From NCBI RefSeq assembly GCF_008329565.1, contig NZ_NPKT01000010.1, positions 114,169 to 178,168 on the forward strand: a stretch of DNA of 64,000 bases, in the 5' to 3' direction. The position numbers and the translations under genes were made by a program. The DNA is from Mycolicibacterium sp. P1-5 (GTDB lineage Bacteria; Actinomycetota; Actinomycetes; Mycobacteriales; Mycobacteriaceae). Every line of letters starts with the position of its first letter. Positions within the stretch are counted from its first letter, which is position 1. The notes beneath the pieces were generated by a model. The model had not been told where the DNA came from. It ran no database searches and saw only the letters and a program-made list of their open reading frames with translations. Shown piece after piece: positions 41,853-50,554 of the stretch.

Positions 41853-41987
41853 TGCGCTCACCCTGTCACGGTATCCCGGTTGCCCAGGCGACACAGTGAC
41901 GGATGTACCACGTTTGGGCGGTCGCGGAGCTTAGCCTATGGGTGTGACGGGTGTTACGGATGTGGTTTCAGAACGCGGGATCGTGAC

Positions 41988-42812
41988 GTGCCAGAGGTAA
42001 CCCGCCGCCAGTTCGTGATCGGGCTGTTTGCCTCGGCCGGACTTGTCGGCGCATCCAGTGCGATCGCCATGTCGCAGACCACTCCACCGTTGGCCGCCAA
42101 GGCTCCCCCGCCGCCGATCGGGGCGGCGCCGCTGCTGCCCCCGCCGCCGACGACGGCGCGGATCCCGTTGCCCGGCGGTGGTGAGCTGACCAGGATCCCC
42201 GGCAAGGGCGACCTGTTGGCGCTCACCGTCGATGACGGCGTGAACTCCGACGTGGTCCGCCTCTACACACAATTGGCCAAGGACACCGGGATTCGGCTGA
42301 CATTCTTCGTCAACGGGGTCTACGACTCCTGGCGGGACAACGCCGCTCTGCTACGACCGCTGGTGGATTCCGGGCAGATTCAGCTCGGCAACCACACCTG
42401 GTCGCATCCCGACCTGACCACGCTGACCAAGGAACAGGTCGCCGACCAATTGCAGCGGAACGACCGATTTCTGCGCAACACGTTCGGCACCGACGCCACC
42501 CCGTACTTCCGCCCGCCATACGGCAATCACAACGATGCCGTCGATGCCGTTGCCGCCGACCTGGGTTACCGCGTTCCGACGCTGTGGGCGGGCTCGCTGG
42601 CCGACTCGACGGTGGTGACCGAGGACTTCATCGTGAAGATGGCCGGCCAGTACTTCATTCAGCAGAACATCGTCATCGGGCACCTCAATCACCCGCCGGT
42701 CACCCACGTCTTTCCCGCGCTGGTCGACGTCATCCGATCTCGCAACCTGCGCACGGTCACCCTCAACGACGTGTTCCTGCAGCCGGAGATACCGCACGTC
42801 ACGTCCGCATAG
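41988..42812 (+). CDS. Tat-exported polysaccharide deacetylase (NodB/CE4)
   Basis: 274 residues from GTG 41988. An N-terminal twin-arginine signal (TRRQFVIGLFASAGLVGAS) and a Pro-rich linker precede the NodB domain (~65-270). It has motif 1 TVDDGVNSDVV (usually T-F-D-D), motif 2 GNHTWSHPDL (H-x-x-x-H), motif 3 FRPPYGNHN and a late GHLNHPP. The enzyme removes N-acetyl groups from peptidoglycan or other glycans outside the membrane, with a catalytic Asp and two metal His. Tat rather than Sec export is a notable feature. Confidence 0.88.
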   Translation: MPEVTRRQFVIGLFASAGLVGASSAIAMSQTTPPLAAKAPPPPIGAAPLLPPPPTTARIPLPGGGELTRIPGKGDLLALTVDDGVNSDVVRLYTQLAKDTGIRLTFFVNGVYDSWRDNAALLRPLVDSGQIQLGNHTWSHPDLTTLTKEQVADQLQRNDRFLRNTFGTDATPYFRPPYGNHNDAVDAVAADLGYRVPTLWAGSLADSTVVTEDFIVKMAGQYFIQQNIVIGHLNHPPVTHVFPALVDVIRSRNLRTVTLNDVFLQPEIPHVTSA

Positions 42813-42889
42813 CGGCCAGACTCGATGCGAGGCAACAAAATCGGGCACACCACGGTAAGCGGCACCGCTACGCCTCTAGGATCACGGTC

Positions 42890-43345
42890 ATGGAAGGCTC
42901 CGAAACTGTGCACATGGCCGCACCGGCCGACAAGATCTGGAATGTCATCTCCGACATCACCAGGACTGGCGAGTTCTCGCCGGAGGTGTTCGAGTCGGAG
43001 TGGCTCGGCGGCGCCACCGGGCCGGCGCTTGGCGCGAAGTTCCGCGGCCACGTGCGTCGCAACGAGATCGGCCCGGTCTACTGGACCACCTGCCGCGTCA
43101 CCGCGTGCGAACCCGGTCGCGAATTCGGCTTCGCGGTCCTGGCCGGCGACAAGGCACTCAACAACTGGCACTACCGGCTGGAACCTCGCGGCGACGGCAC
43201 CGACGTGACGGAGTCGTTCCGGCTGGCCAAGTCCGCGCCGATGCGGGTGTTCTGGTTGTTCGGCGGATATCTGCGCGGGCGGCGCAACAAACGAGACATG
43301 CGCACCACACTGGAACGGATCAAGAAGGTCGTCGAGAACGACTGA
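42890..43345 (+). CDS. SRPBCC (START-like) family protein
   Basis: 151 residues from ATG 42890. Helix-grip fold: TVHMAAPADKIWNVISDITR, SPEVFESEWLGGATGPALGA and ALNNWHYRLEPRGDGTDVTE, then MRTTLERIKKVVE. Likely binds a small hydrophobic ligand, function undefined. The next gene begins 41 bp downstream on the same strand. Confidence 0.82.
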   Translation: MEGSETVHMAAPADKIWNVISDITRTGEFSPEVFESEWLGGATGPALGAKFRGHVRRNEIGPVYWTTCRVTACEPGREFGFAVLAGDKALNNWHYRLEPRGDGTDVTESFRLAKSAPMRVFWLFGGYLRGRRNKRDMRTTLERIKKVVEND

Positions 43346-43386
43346 ATCCTCGCCCCGCCCGCCCGTCGGTTTGATACAACCGGTGC

Positions 43387-43890
43387 ATGGGTCGTTGGTC
43401 ACACGAAGAAATCGCCTCGGCGTTCGAGGAACACAAGCAGGTCGTCGTCGGAATTGCGGACAGCTGGGATTGGTCGCGATTCGCCGACCAGTTCACCGAG
43501 GACGCCACCTACGTCGAGCATTCATACGGGACGTTCCATGGCCGCGAAGCGATCCGCACGTGGATCGTCAACACCATGAACACTTTTCCCGGCACCGAGA
43601 TGCCGTGGTTTCCCTCGACCTGGCATTCGATCGATGTGGACAAGGGTTGGGTGATCTGCGAGTTCCAGAACCGGATGCGCGACCCCGGTGACGGCAGCAT
43701 CCACGAGGAGCCGAACATCTCGGTGCTCAAGTACGCCGGCGACGGGCTGTGGAGCTATGAGGAAGACGCCTACAACCCGATGAACTTCATGCCGATGGTG
43801 CGCGGCTACATCGAGGCGTCGAAGAAGCTGGGCACCATTTCCGATGATGCGGTGGTATTCGCCCGCAACATGGGTTGGGATCCGACCTGA
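43387..43890 (+). CDS. SnoaL/NTF2-like protein
   Basis: 167 residues. The cone-shaped SnoaL-like fold is suggested by HKQVVVGIADSWDWSRFADQ and FTEDATYVEHSYGTFHGREA, then ICEFQNRMRDPGDGS and YAGDGLWSYEEDAYNP. Proteins of this class are isomerases, cyclases or steroid-binding. The substrate is unknown. Convergent with the small gene at 43892. Confidence 0.85.
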   Translation: MGRWSHEEIASAFEEHKQVVVGIADSWDWSRFADQFTEDATYVEHSYGTFHGREAIRTWIVNTMNTFPGTEMPWFPSTWHSIDVDKGWVICEFQNRMRDPGDGSIHEEPNISVLKYAGDGLWSYEEDAYNPMNFMPMVRGYIEASKKLGTISDDAVVFARNMGWDPT

Positions 43891-43891
43891 G

Positions 43892-44080
43892 TCAGTCCGG
43901 GCTGCCTTCGGTGTCGTCGAAGAAGCTCCACTCGCCGTCGTGCTCTACTTCCATCCGCCAGCCGAGTTCGGAGTTGTCGGCTTTGGCGTCGACGAACCAG
44001 GCGTGGGCGTCGTCGGCGCTCTCGATGTCCTTCGTGTCGACGACATCGCCCTTGGGGTTGATCACGCGATAGGTTGCCAT
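43892..44080 (-). CDS. Small conserved acidic protein
   Basis: 62 residues: MATYRVINPKGDVVDTKDIE, then DDAHAWFVDAKADNSELGW and a C-terminal MEVEHDGEWSFFDDTEG. It reads as a compact beta-rich domain. Small proteins of this kind are conserved among mycobacteria with no function. Possible co-transcription with the PLP enzyme is excluded only by direction: both are on the minus strand but 30 bp apart, with this gene downstream. Confidence 0.7.
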   Translation of the reverse strand: MATYRVINPKGDVVDTKDIESADDAHAWFVDAKADNSELGWRMEVEHDGEWSFFDDTEGSPD

Positions 44081-44109
44081 GCTTCATTGCTTCCCCGCGC
44101 AGATGCAGT

Positions 44110-45192
44110 TCAATCGCCCGGATGCTTGAGACCCGCGCCGCACAGGGGTATCACCACGTCGCCTAACGCCAAGAAATAGTTGAGCCGCCGCCAATTCGGC
44201 CCCGATCGGCCTGGCGCGGCGGCGGCCGCGGCATAGCAGACAGCCGCCGTCGGCTCGACGAACAAGCCCTCACGCGCCAGCTCATGACGCGCCGCGACGA
44301 TCGCGTCGTCGTCGACGCTCACGATCGTCCCGCCGCTGGTCCGCACGGCCGCCAGGATCTGTTCGGCGCGCGGCGGTGCGGTGATCGCGATGCCCTCGGC
44401 CACCGTCGGCGCCTCGGGACAATCCTGGCCCGCCCACGCTGCCGCCAGCGGTGCGCAGTTGGTCGCCTGGACCGCGAACAGCGCGGGCATCCGGTCGGCG
44501 AGCCCGGACGCGACCAGTTCGGTGAACGCCAGATAGCAGCCCAGCAGCAGAGTGCCATTGCCGACGGGGACCAGCACCGCCGAAGGCAGGCTGCGTCCGC
44601 TCTGCTGCCAGATCTCGTAGCCGTAGGTCTTCACGCCATGCATGAAGTACGGGTGGTACACGTGGCTCGCGTAGAACACGCCGGGGAGTTCGGCGATGTC
44701 TGATGCCGCAGCGGCGGTATCGGCGCGGCTGCCTGGCACCAGGGTGAGGGTGGCGCCGTGGGCCCGGATCTGGGCGAGCTTTTCCGGCGAGGTCGACGCC
44801 GGAACCAGCACCTCGCAGTCGATACCTGCCCTGGCGAAATACGCCGCGACCGCCGTGCCGGCATTGCCGCTGCTGTCCACCACCGCCCTGCCGACGCGCA
44901 GCTCCGCGGCCAGCGCGGCCAGCACCACCGCTCCGCGGTCCTTGAAAGACAATGTGGGACTTAGAAATTCGAGCTTGAACCGAACATTCGGCAGGGTCCG
45001 CGACGGGACCAGCGGGGTGTTTCCCTCACCCATCGTGATCGATCTACCGACCGGCACCGGCAACACCGAGTGTGTAGTGTGCCGCCACGTGTGAGTCACG
45101 TCGAGCAATCCGCCACACGCACATCGCCACACCAGCTCCGCGACGTCGAATTCGCGACCACACGAGCGGCATTGCAGCGGCGGCAGATTCAC
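44110..45192 (-). CDS. Threonine-synthase-like PLP enzyme with N-terminal zinc ribbon
   Basis: 360 residues. An N-terminal zinc-ribbon-like C-x2-C/C-x-C region (LQCRSCGREFDVAELVWRCA, then CGG) precedes a fold-type-II PLP domain with the cofactor Lys in LSFKDRGAVVLAALA, phosphate site SSGNAGTAVAAYFARAG and the GEGNTPLVPSRTLP substrate loop. It is shorter than housekeeping ThrC and is likely a paralogue acting on a related amino acid. The upstream DUF1275 gene overlaps its start by 4 bp. Confidence 0.85.
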   Translation of the reverse strand: MNLPPLQCRSCGREFDVAELVWRCACGGLLDVTHTWRHTTHSVLPVPVGRSITMGEGNTPLVPSRTLPNVRFKLEFLSPTLSFKDRGAVVLAALAAELRVGRAVVDSSGNAGTAVAAYFARAGIDCEVLVPASTSPEKLAQIRAHGATLTLVPGSRADTAAAASDIAELPGVFYASHVYHPYFMHGVKTYGYEIWQQSGRSLPSAVLVPVGNGTLLLGCYLAFTELVASGLADRMPALFAVQATNCAPLAAAWAGQDCPEAPTVAEGIAITAPPRAEQILAAVRTSGGTIVSVDDDAIVAARHELAREGLFVEPTAAVCYAAAAAAPGRSGPNWRRLNYFLALGDVVIPLCGAGLKHPGD

Positions 45193-45857
45193 GGTTCGAC
45201 CCCGTTGCGCTCATCGACGACGAAGAGGATCAGCGTCACGAACAGCACCGCTGCCGGGATCCAGATCGCGTGAACGCCCCAGGCGCGGGTGGCGAACGCA
45301 CCGATCAATGCCCCGCCGGTGAAAACACTTGTGAGGGCCGCATAGGTCCCGAAGGCGCGTCGCGACGTCGCATCGTGATCCACGAAGCCGGTATAGCCCG
45401 CTTCCACCAGGCGCATCAAATTACCCGTGGTGGCCACCGGCAGATACAGAAAATCCCCGATGTTGCGGAACAACCCCATCTGCATGGCCGCGACGAAGGA
45501 GATCGGCACGGTCACATAGCTGTGGGCCACCGTGGTGGGCACGAACCCGATGATGCTCAGCACGACGGCCTGCAGCAGCATGGTCCAGCGCATCGGATAT
45601 TTCAGGTGGCGCTCCACGCGGCCCGACTTCAGATGCGAGGCAAGTGCGACACCGGCAATGAACGCGAGAATCGGCCAGACGTGTGCCAGCGCGCTGGTGA
45701 GCCTGCCGTGACTCATCTCGAGTGCGAAGAAGATGACGTTGCCTGTCTGCACGTTCGCGAATACCCCGCCACGGGCGAGGTAGGTGTAGGCGTCGAGAAA
45801 TCCGTTCGCCAGCGTGAGCAGCAAGGCGAACCGCAATGTCGTGGTGGTGCGCGTCAT
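45189..45857 (-). CDS. DUF1275 (YoaK) family membrane protein
   Basis: 222 residues, six or seven TM helices. Family signatures: LANGFLDAYTYLARGGVFAN, VQTGNVIFFALEMSHG and the second-half FRNIGDFLYLPVATTGNLMR. Small-molecule transport is presumed. Its stop overlaps the start of the threonine-synthase-like gene (ATGA), so the two form an operon, a hint that the transporter may move the enzyme's substrate or product. Divergent from CYP124. Confidence 0.88.
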   Translation of the reverse strand: MTRTTTTLRFALLLTLANGFLDAYTYLARGGVFANVQTGNVIFFALEMSHGRLTSALAHVWPILAFIAGVALASHLKSGRVERHLKYPMRWTMLLQAVVLSIIGFVPTTVAHSYVTVPISFVAAMQMGLFRNIGDFLYLPVATTGNLMRLVEAGYTGFVDHDATSRRAFGTYAALTSVFTGGALIGAFATRAWGVHAIWIPAAVLFVTLILFVVDERNGVEP

Positions 45858-45926
45858 CGTGTGAGCAAGCTTGCCCGAATCCGGAAATGATCACGACCGT
45901 GGGCGCAGAGATCTAATGTCATCGTC

Positions 45927-47207
45927 ATGGGCATCGCCACTCGAGTCAATGGTCAACAGCCACCCGAAATGGCCCTCGAGGACATCAATCTGGGCACCTT
46001 CGAGTTCTGGGGCATGGACGATTCGCTACGCGACGGCGCGTTTGCGACCCTGCGCCGCGAGGCGCCGATCACGTTCTTCCACGAGGTGGAGTTCGAGGGT
46101 ATCGAGGCGGGCCCCGGCCACTGGGCCCTGACGAAGCTCGACGATGTCTTCTACGCCAGCCGCCACCCGGAGATCTTCAGCTCCTACCCCAACATCACGA
46201 TCGGCGACCAGATCCCCGAAGTCGCCGAATACTTCGGCTCGATGATCGCCCTGGACGACCCGCGGCACGCCCGGCTGCGCAACATCGTGCGCAGCGCGTT
46301 CACCCCGAAGGTGGTGGCCCGCACCGAGGAGTCGGTGCGCGACCGTGCGCAGCAACTGGTCTCGGCGATGATCGCCAACCATCCGGACGGCAACGCCGAA
46401 CTGGTTACCGAACTGTCGGGCCCGCTGCCGCTTCAGGTCATCTGCGACATGATGGGCATTCCCGAAGAGGACCACGACCGGATATTCCACTGGACCAACA
46501 TCATTCTCGGCTTCGGCGACCCCGACCTGACCACCGATTTCGACGAGTTCCTGAAGGTGGCCTTCGACATCGGCGCGTATGCGACCGCGCTCGCCGAGGA
46601 CCGGCGGATCAATCCCCGCGATGACCTGACCACAGCCCTGGTGGCCGCCGAGGTCGACGACGAGCGGCTCACATCGGCAGAGATCGCCTCGTTCTTCATC
46701 CTGCTGGCCGTGGCCGGCAACGAGACCACCCGCAACGCGATCAGCCACGGCGTCCTGGCGTTGACCCGCTATCCCGAGCAGCGCCAGATCTGGTGGGACA
46801 ACTTCGAGGGCGTCACCGCAACCGCGGTCGAGGAGGTTGTGCGCTGGGCCTCACCGGTGATCTACATGCGCCGCACCGTCACCCGCGAGGTCGAGCTCAG
46901 CGGGGTCACGATGGCCGAGGGCGACAAGGTCACCATGTGGTACGCCTCGGCCAACCGTGACGAGGACAAGTTCGCCAACCCGTGGCTCTTCGACGTCACC
47001 CGCACGCCGAACCACCATGTCGGCTTCGGCGGTGGTGGTGCGCACTTCTGCCTGGGCGCCAATCTGGCTCGCCGTGAGATCGCCGTGGTGTTCGAGGAGC
47101 TGCACCGTCGCATGCCAGACATCGCGGTCACCGAAGAGCCGTCGATGCTGCTGTCGGCATTCATCCATGGCATCAAGCGGCTGCCGGTGAGCTGGTCACC
47201 TGCCTGA
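45927..47207 (+). CDS. cyp124: CYP124 family omega-hydroxylase of methyl-branched lipids and sterols
   Basis: 426 residues. It follows CYP124A1 (Rv2266) closely: IATRVNG, DDSLRDGAFATLRREAPITF, GHWALTKLDDVFYASRHPEI, ILGFGDPDLTTDFDEF, LAVAGNETTRNAISHGVLAL and heme loop FGGGGAHFCLGANLARREI. The known enzyme oxidises the terminal carbon of methyl-branched fatty acids and of cholesterol-type side chains. CYP140 follows 41 bp downstream on the same strand. No KstR box was seen upstream. Confidence 0.95.
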   Translation: MGIATRVNGQQPPEMALEDINLGTFEFWGMDDSLRDGAFATLRREAPITFFHEVEFEGIEAGPGHWALTKLDDVFYASRHPEIFSSYPNITIGDQIPEVAEYFGSMIALDDPRHARLRNIVRSAFTPKVVARTEESVRDRAQQLVSAMIANHPDGNAELVTELSGPLPLQVICDMMGIPEEDHDRIFHWTNIILGFGDPDLTTDFDEFLKVAFDIGAYATALAEDRRINPRDDLTTALVAAEVDDERLTSAEIASFFILLAVAGNETTRNAISHGVLALTRYPEQRQIWWDNFEGVTATAVEEVVRWASPVIYMRRTVTREVELSGVTMAEGDKVTMWYASANRDEDKFANPWLFDVTRTPNHHVGFGGGGAHFCLGANLARREIAVVFEELHRRMPDIAVTEEPSMLLSAFIHGIKRLPVSWSPA

Positions 47208-47248
47208 GCTGGTGGCGCGGACCGTGCCGCCCTCGTAGCGTGTTGAGC

Positions 47249-48559
47249 ATGAAGCAGCGGGTGCACTGGCTGGTGATGCACGGCGTGATCCGAGCAGTGG
47301 CCAGCGTGGCAGCCCGGCGCGGTGACCCACAGGCCCGGATGGCGTTCGATCCGGCGGTGCGTACCGACCCGGTCTCGTTCTTCGATGAGATGCGTCCTCA
47401 AGGCCCGATGATCCCCACCCGGTTGGGTTTCCTCACCCTCGACCACGCCGTGGCGCACGAACTGCTGCGGTCTGACGATTTCCGGGTGATCATCCTGGGC
47501 GGCAATCTGCCCAAGCCGCTGCGCTGGGTGGAACGGCGCACCCGTGACGACCTGCTGCATCCCCTGCGTCCGCCATCACTGTTGGCCGTCGAGCCACCGG
47601 AGCACACCCGCTATCGCAAGACCGTCTCGTCGGTGTTCACCTCCCGTGCGGTGGCCGCGCTTCGCGACCGGGTCGAGGAGACGGCCGCCGACCTGCTCGA
47701 CGGTTTGTCCGACGGACCTGGCGTCGTCGACATCGTCGACCGGTACTGCGCGCAGCTACCCGTCGCGGTGATCGGTGACATCCTCGGCGTGCCGGACGCC
47801 GACCGGCCGCGCATCTTGGAGTTCGGCGAGCTCGCCGCACCCAGCCTCGACGTCGGGTTGTCCTGGTCGCAATATCAGCGGGTGCAGAAAGGCCTCGCCG
47901 GCTTCAACCGGTGGTTGTCCGCGCACCTGCGCGCCCTACGCGAGCGCCCCGGCGACGATCTGATGAGCCAGCTGATCGCCGCGTCGGAGGATGGTCAGCA
48001 ACTCGATGAGACCGAGCTGCAGGGTGTCGCCGGCCTGGTCCTCGCCGCCGGATTCGAGACCACGGTGAACTTACTGGGCAACGGAATTCGGTTGCTGCTG
48101 AGCTCCCCCGATCAGCTCGCCCGGTTGTGCGAAGATCCGTCGCTGTGGCCGAATGCGGTCGAGGAGATTCTCCGCCTCGAGTCACCAGTGCAGTTGTCGG
48201 CACGCATTGCGCTGCGAGACACCGAGGTTGCCGGCAGCAGAGTGCGGGCCGGGGAGATGGTGGCGATCTATCTCGCCGCCGCCAACCGTGACCCGGCCGT
48301 GTTCGAGGACCCACACCGCTTTGATGTCACGCGCCCGAATGCCGGTAAACATCTCGCCTTTTCGGGTGGACGGCACTTCTGCCTCGGGGCAGCGCTGGCG
48401 CGCGCCGAGGGCGAGGTGGGCCTGCGCCGGTTCTTCACGCACTTCCCCAAGGCGCACCTGGCCGGACTCGGCAGCCTGCGCGACACCCGGGTACTGCGCG
48501 GCTGGGCCGAACTACCGGTCAGCCTCGGTTCTCCCCGGCTGATCTCCTCGCGAGACTGA
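47249..48559 (+). CDS. cyp140: CYP140 family cytochrome P450
   Basis: 436 residues from ATG 47249 (MKQRVHWLVMHGVIR); the open frame starts at GTG 47240. It matches CYP140A1 (Rv1880c) along its length: LLRSDDFRVIILGGNLPKPL, HTRYRKTVSSVFTSRAVAAL, I-helix GLVLAAGFETTVNLLGNGIR and heme loop SGGRHFCLGAALARAEGE. Substrate unknown. It anchors the synteny with the M. tuberculosis Rv1880c region. The 3' end overlaps the next minus-strand gene by 48 bp. Confidence 0.95.
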   Translation: MKQRVHWLVMHGVIRAVASVAARRGDPQARMAFDPAVRTDPVSFFDEMRPQGPMIPTRLGFLTLDHAVAHELLRSDDFRVIILGGNLPKPLRWVERRTRDDLLHPLRPPSLLAVEPPEHTRYRKTVSSVFTSRAVAALRDRVEETAADLLDGLSDGPGVVDIVDRYCAQLPVAVIGDILGVPDADRPRILEFGELAAPSLDVGLSWSQYQRVQKGLAGFNRWLSAHLRALRERPGDDLMSQLIAASEDGQQLDETELQGVAGLVLAAGFETTVNLLGNGIRLLLSSPDQLARLCEDPSLWPNAVEEILRLESPVQLSARIALRDTEVAGSRVRAGEMVAIYLAAANRDPAVFEDPHRFDVTRPNAGKHLAFSGGRHFCLGAALARAEGEVGLRRFFTHFPKAHLAGLGSLRDTRVLRGWAELPVSLGSPRLISSRD

Positions 48560-48928
48560 TTCGGCGCGCTCGTCCTCCTTGACGCGCGGATCCAGTGAGT
48601 CGGCGTGCTGCGCTCGTTCGTCGAGGTCTTGGCGGTGGGAGGCCGCGTCGGTGCGGTGCTTCTCGGCGTTGTCCTTCAGCCGAGCCGCTTCAGCCGCCTT
48701 GGCTTCGGCTTCGGCTTGTGCCGCACGGGCTTTAGCCGCGGTTTCATCGGCCAACGCCTCACGCCGCTGTACCTTCACGTGGTCCTGGCGGACTCCCTCG
48801 CGGATCTCTTCGGCCTGCGTGACCCGCCTACTCATCTGGCGCTTACGACCGACCCAGACAAGCGCCGCGATCACGATCAACGCGACGATCACGGCGATGA
48901 CGATCCACACGACATTGTTCGAGGCCAT
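48512..48928 (-). CDS. Membrane-anchored coiled-coil protein
   Basis: 138 residues. One N-terminal TM (VVWIVIAVIVALIVIAALVW) is followed by a basic stop-transfer and ~100 charged helical residues (AQAEAEAKAAEAARLKDNAE, then HRTDAASHRQDLDERAQHAD). The coiled-coil domain most likely faces the cytoplasm. Common in mycobacteria, function unknown. Overlaps cyp140 tail-to-tail. Confidence 0.78.
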   Translation of the reverse strand: MASNNVVWIVIAVIVALIVIAALVWVGRKRQMSRRVTQAEEIREGVRQDHVKVQRREALADETAAKARAAQAEAEAKAAEAARLKDNAEKHRTDAASHRQDLDERAQHADSLDPRVKEDERAESVSRGDQPGRTEADR

Positions 48929-48967
48929 AGTGGCTCCTTCAGTGAGCGGGCCGCTGATGCGGCACCG

Positions 48968-50107
48968 TCAATTGACGGCGTTCCCGTCGCCGCCGTGCGC
49001 CAAACCGCTCAGGGCCGCCAGCATGCCCGCTGCCGCGCGCGGCCAGGTGAAAGTCTCGGCCCGCCGCCGGGCACAGTAACGACGCTGCTGCTCGGGGCGG
49101 TCGATGACACCGGCGACGGCCACGGCGATCGCCTGTGGATCGTTGTCGGCGCACGCGCCGCTGTCGGAGGTCAGGATCTCGGTCAGTGCGGAGGTGCGTG
49201 ACACGACCGCCGGTGTGCCGCAGGCCAGCGCCTCCAGCGCGGCCAAGCCGAACGTCTCATGCGGGCCGGGTGCCAGGGCAACGTCGGCGGAGGCCAGCAG
49301 CGTGGCAACCGCATCGCGCGAGTCGATGAAGCCGGTGAAATCAACCGGCAAGCGCGCCGCCTGCCGCTCCAGTCGCGCCCGCATCGGCCCGTCGCCGGCG
49401 ATCACCAGCCGCGCGTCGACACCCGAATCCCGCAGGGCGCCAAGCGCATCGATGCTGCGGTCGGCGCGCTTCTCAACCGATAACCGGCCGCAGTGCACCA
49501 GCAGAACCTGGCCGTCAGCGGCCCATCGACTGCGGGTCTGGGTGCAGAACCGGTTGGGATGGAACATCTCGAGGTCGACGCCCAGCGGCACGGTCATCAC
49601 GTTGGTCGAACCGATGCGGTCGAATTCTTCGCGGGCGAAGCTGGTGGTGCACAGCACTGTGTCGTAGTTCGCCGCGGTCCGCCGGTTGGCCACGTCGGCG
49701 ATCCGGCGCGCCAGCGGCCTGGGCATGATCTGGCCGGTCAACCGATCCAACCGCTCATGGGAGATCATCACGGTGGTCACGCCTTGCCGTGCACCCCACC
49801 CGCCCAGCGAGCGCAGGGTGAACCGATCCGACACTTCGATCGCGTCCGGCGCCAACCGCTCCAGCAGTGCGGTGACCGGCGCGGGCATCACCGCGCGGTA
49901 GCCACCGGCGAACGGAATCTGCCTCGCGGGCACGGTAATTCGGGTGACGCCACTGGGCAGCGCGGTACGGGTGGCCGCCGATCCGGGCACAATCAGGAAG
50001 ACTTCGTGCCCGGCGGCGCAGTATTCCGCGCCCAGTCGGTCGACGGCCGTGCGCAGACCGCCCGACCGGGGGCCGTAGAAGTTCGCGACCTGCGCGACCC
50101 TCATCAT
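48968..50107 (-). CDS. pimC: GT4 mannosyltransferase, PimC-like
   Basis: About 379 residues from ATG 50107; the frame is open further upstream without a better start. Family GT4: N-terminal VAQVANFYGPRSGGLRTAVD with the Gly-rich donor loop, HCGRLSVEKRADRSIDALGA and the E-x7-E region PHETFGLAALEALACGTPAV. It closely resembles PimC of M. tuberculosis CDC1551, described as a GDP-mannose-dependent phosphatidylinositol-mannoside mannosyltransferase whose role is debated because many strains lack it. A related role in mannolipid assembly is inferred. Confidence 0.85.
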   Translation of the reverse strand: MMRVAQVANFYGPRSGGLRTAVDRLGAEYCAAGHEVFLIVPGSAATRTALPSGVTRITVPARQIPFAGGYRAVMPAPVTALLERLAPDAIEVSDRFTLRSLGGWGARQGVTTVMISHERLDRLTGQIMPRPLARRIADVANRRTAANYDTVLCTTSFAREEFDRIGSTNVMTVPLGVDLEMFHPNRFCTQTRSRWAADGQVLLVHCGRLSVEKRADRSIDALGALRDSGVDARLVIAGDGPMRARLERQAARLPVDFTGFIDSRDAVATLLASADVALAPGPHETFGLAALEALACGTPAVVSRTSALTEILTSDSGACADNDPQAIAVAVAGVIDRPEQQRRYCARRRAETFTWPRAAAGMLAALSGLAHGGDGNAVN

Positions 50108-50206
50108 GGCCGTATCCGATCCTGCTGCGGTGTGCGCTTGGCCTCCCCCGCGCTTCGGTGTCCTGAACGCGGGGTGAACAGCCGCAATTCGACTAGCGTT
50201 GATCGT

Positions 50207-50554
50207 GTGCAGATTTCGGATGTGTTCCATGCGGCGGCCGGCGTCGTCAATCGCGGTGCCACCGCCCTGATCACGTCGCCGCGATGGGGCCGAGTCGTCG
50301 GACTGGGGCTGACCGAGATCCGCTACACGGGCCGGCACAGCGGACGCAGCGTGGCGTTGCCGGTCGGCTATCGCCGTCGCGGCTCAGACATCTTGATCAG
50401 GGTTGCCATGCCGGACGGCAAGAAGTGGTGGCGCAATTTCACCGGCGAGGGCGCCCCGCTGACCATCCTGCTCGGCGGCACCGAACAACGGGGTCACGCC
50501 GTCGCCAACCGCGACGCCCGCGGCCGGGTGACGGTCTCCGTCCGACTCGACTAG
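50207..50554 (+). CDS. Deazaflavin-dependent nitroreductase-family (DUF385/Ddn-like) protein
   Basis: 115 residues from GTG 50207, in a much longer frame that is antisense to the PimC-like gene. Ddn-like split barrel: LTEIRYTGRHSGRSVALPVG, then AMPDGKKWWRNFTGEGAPLT and NRDARGRVTVSVRLD. The family binds F420, and the short length is normal. Substrate unknown. Overlaps the convergent dienelactone hydrolase by 4 bp. Confidence 0.82.
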   Translation: MQISDVFHAAAGVVNRGATALITSPRWGRVVGLGLTEIRYTGRHSGRSVALPVGYRRRGSDILIRVAMPDGKKWWRNFTGEGAPLTILLGGTEQRGHAVANRDARGRVTVSVRLD

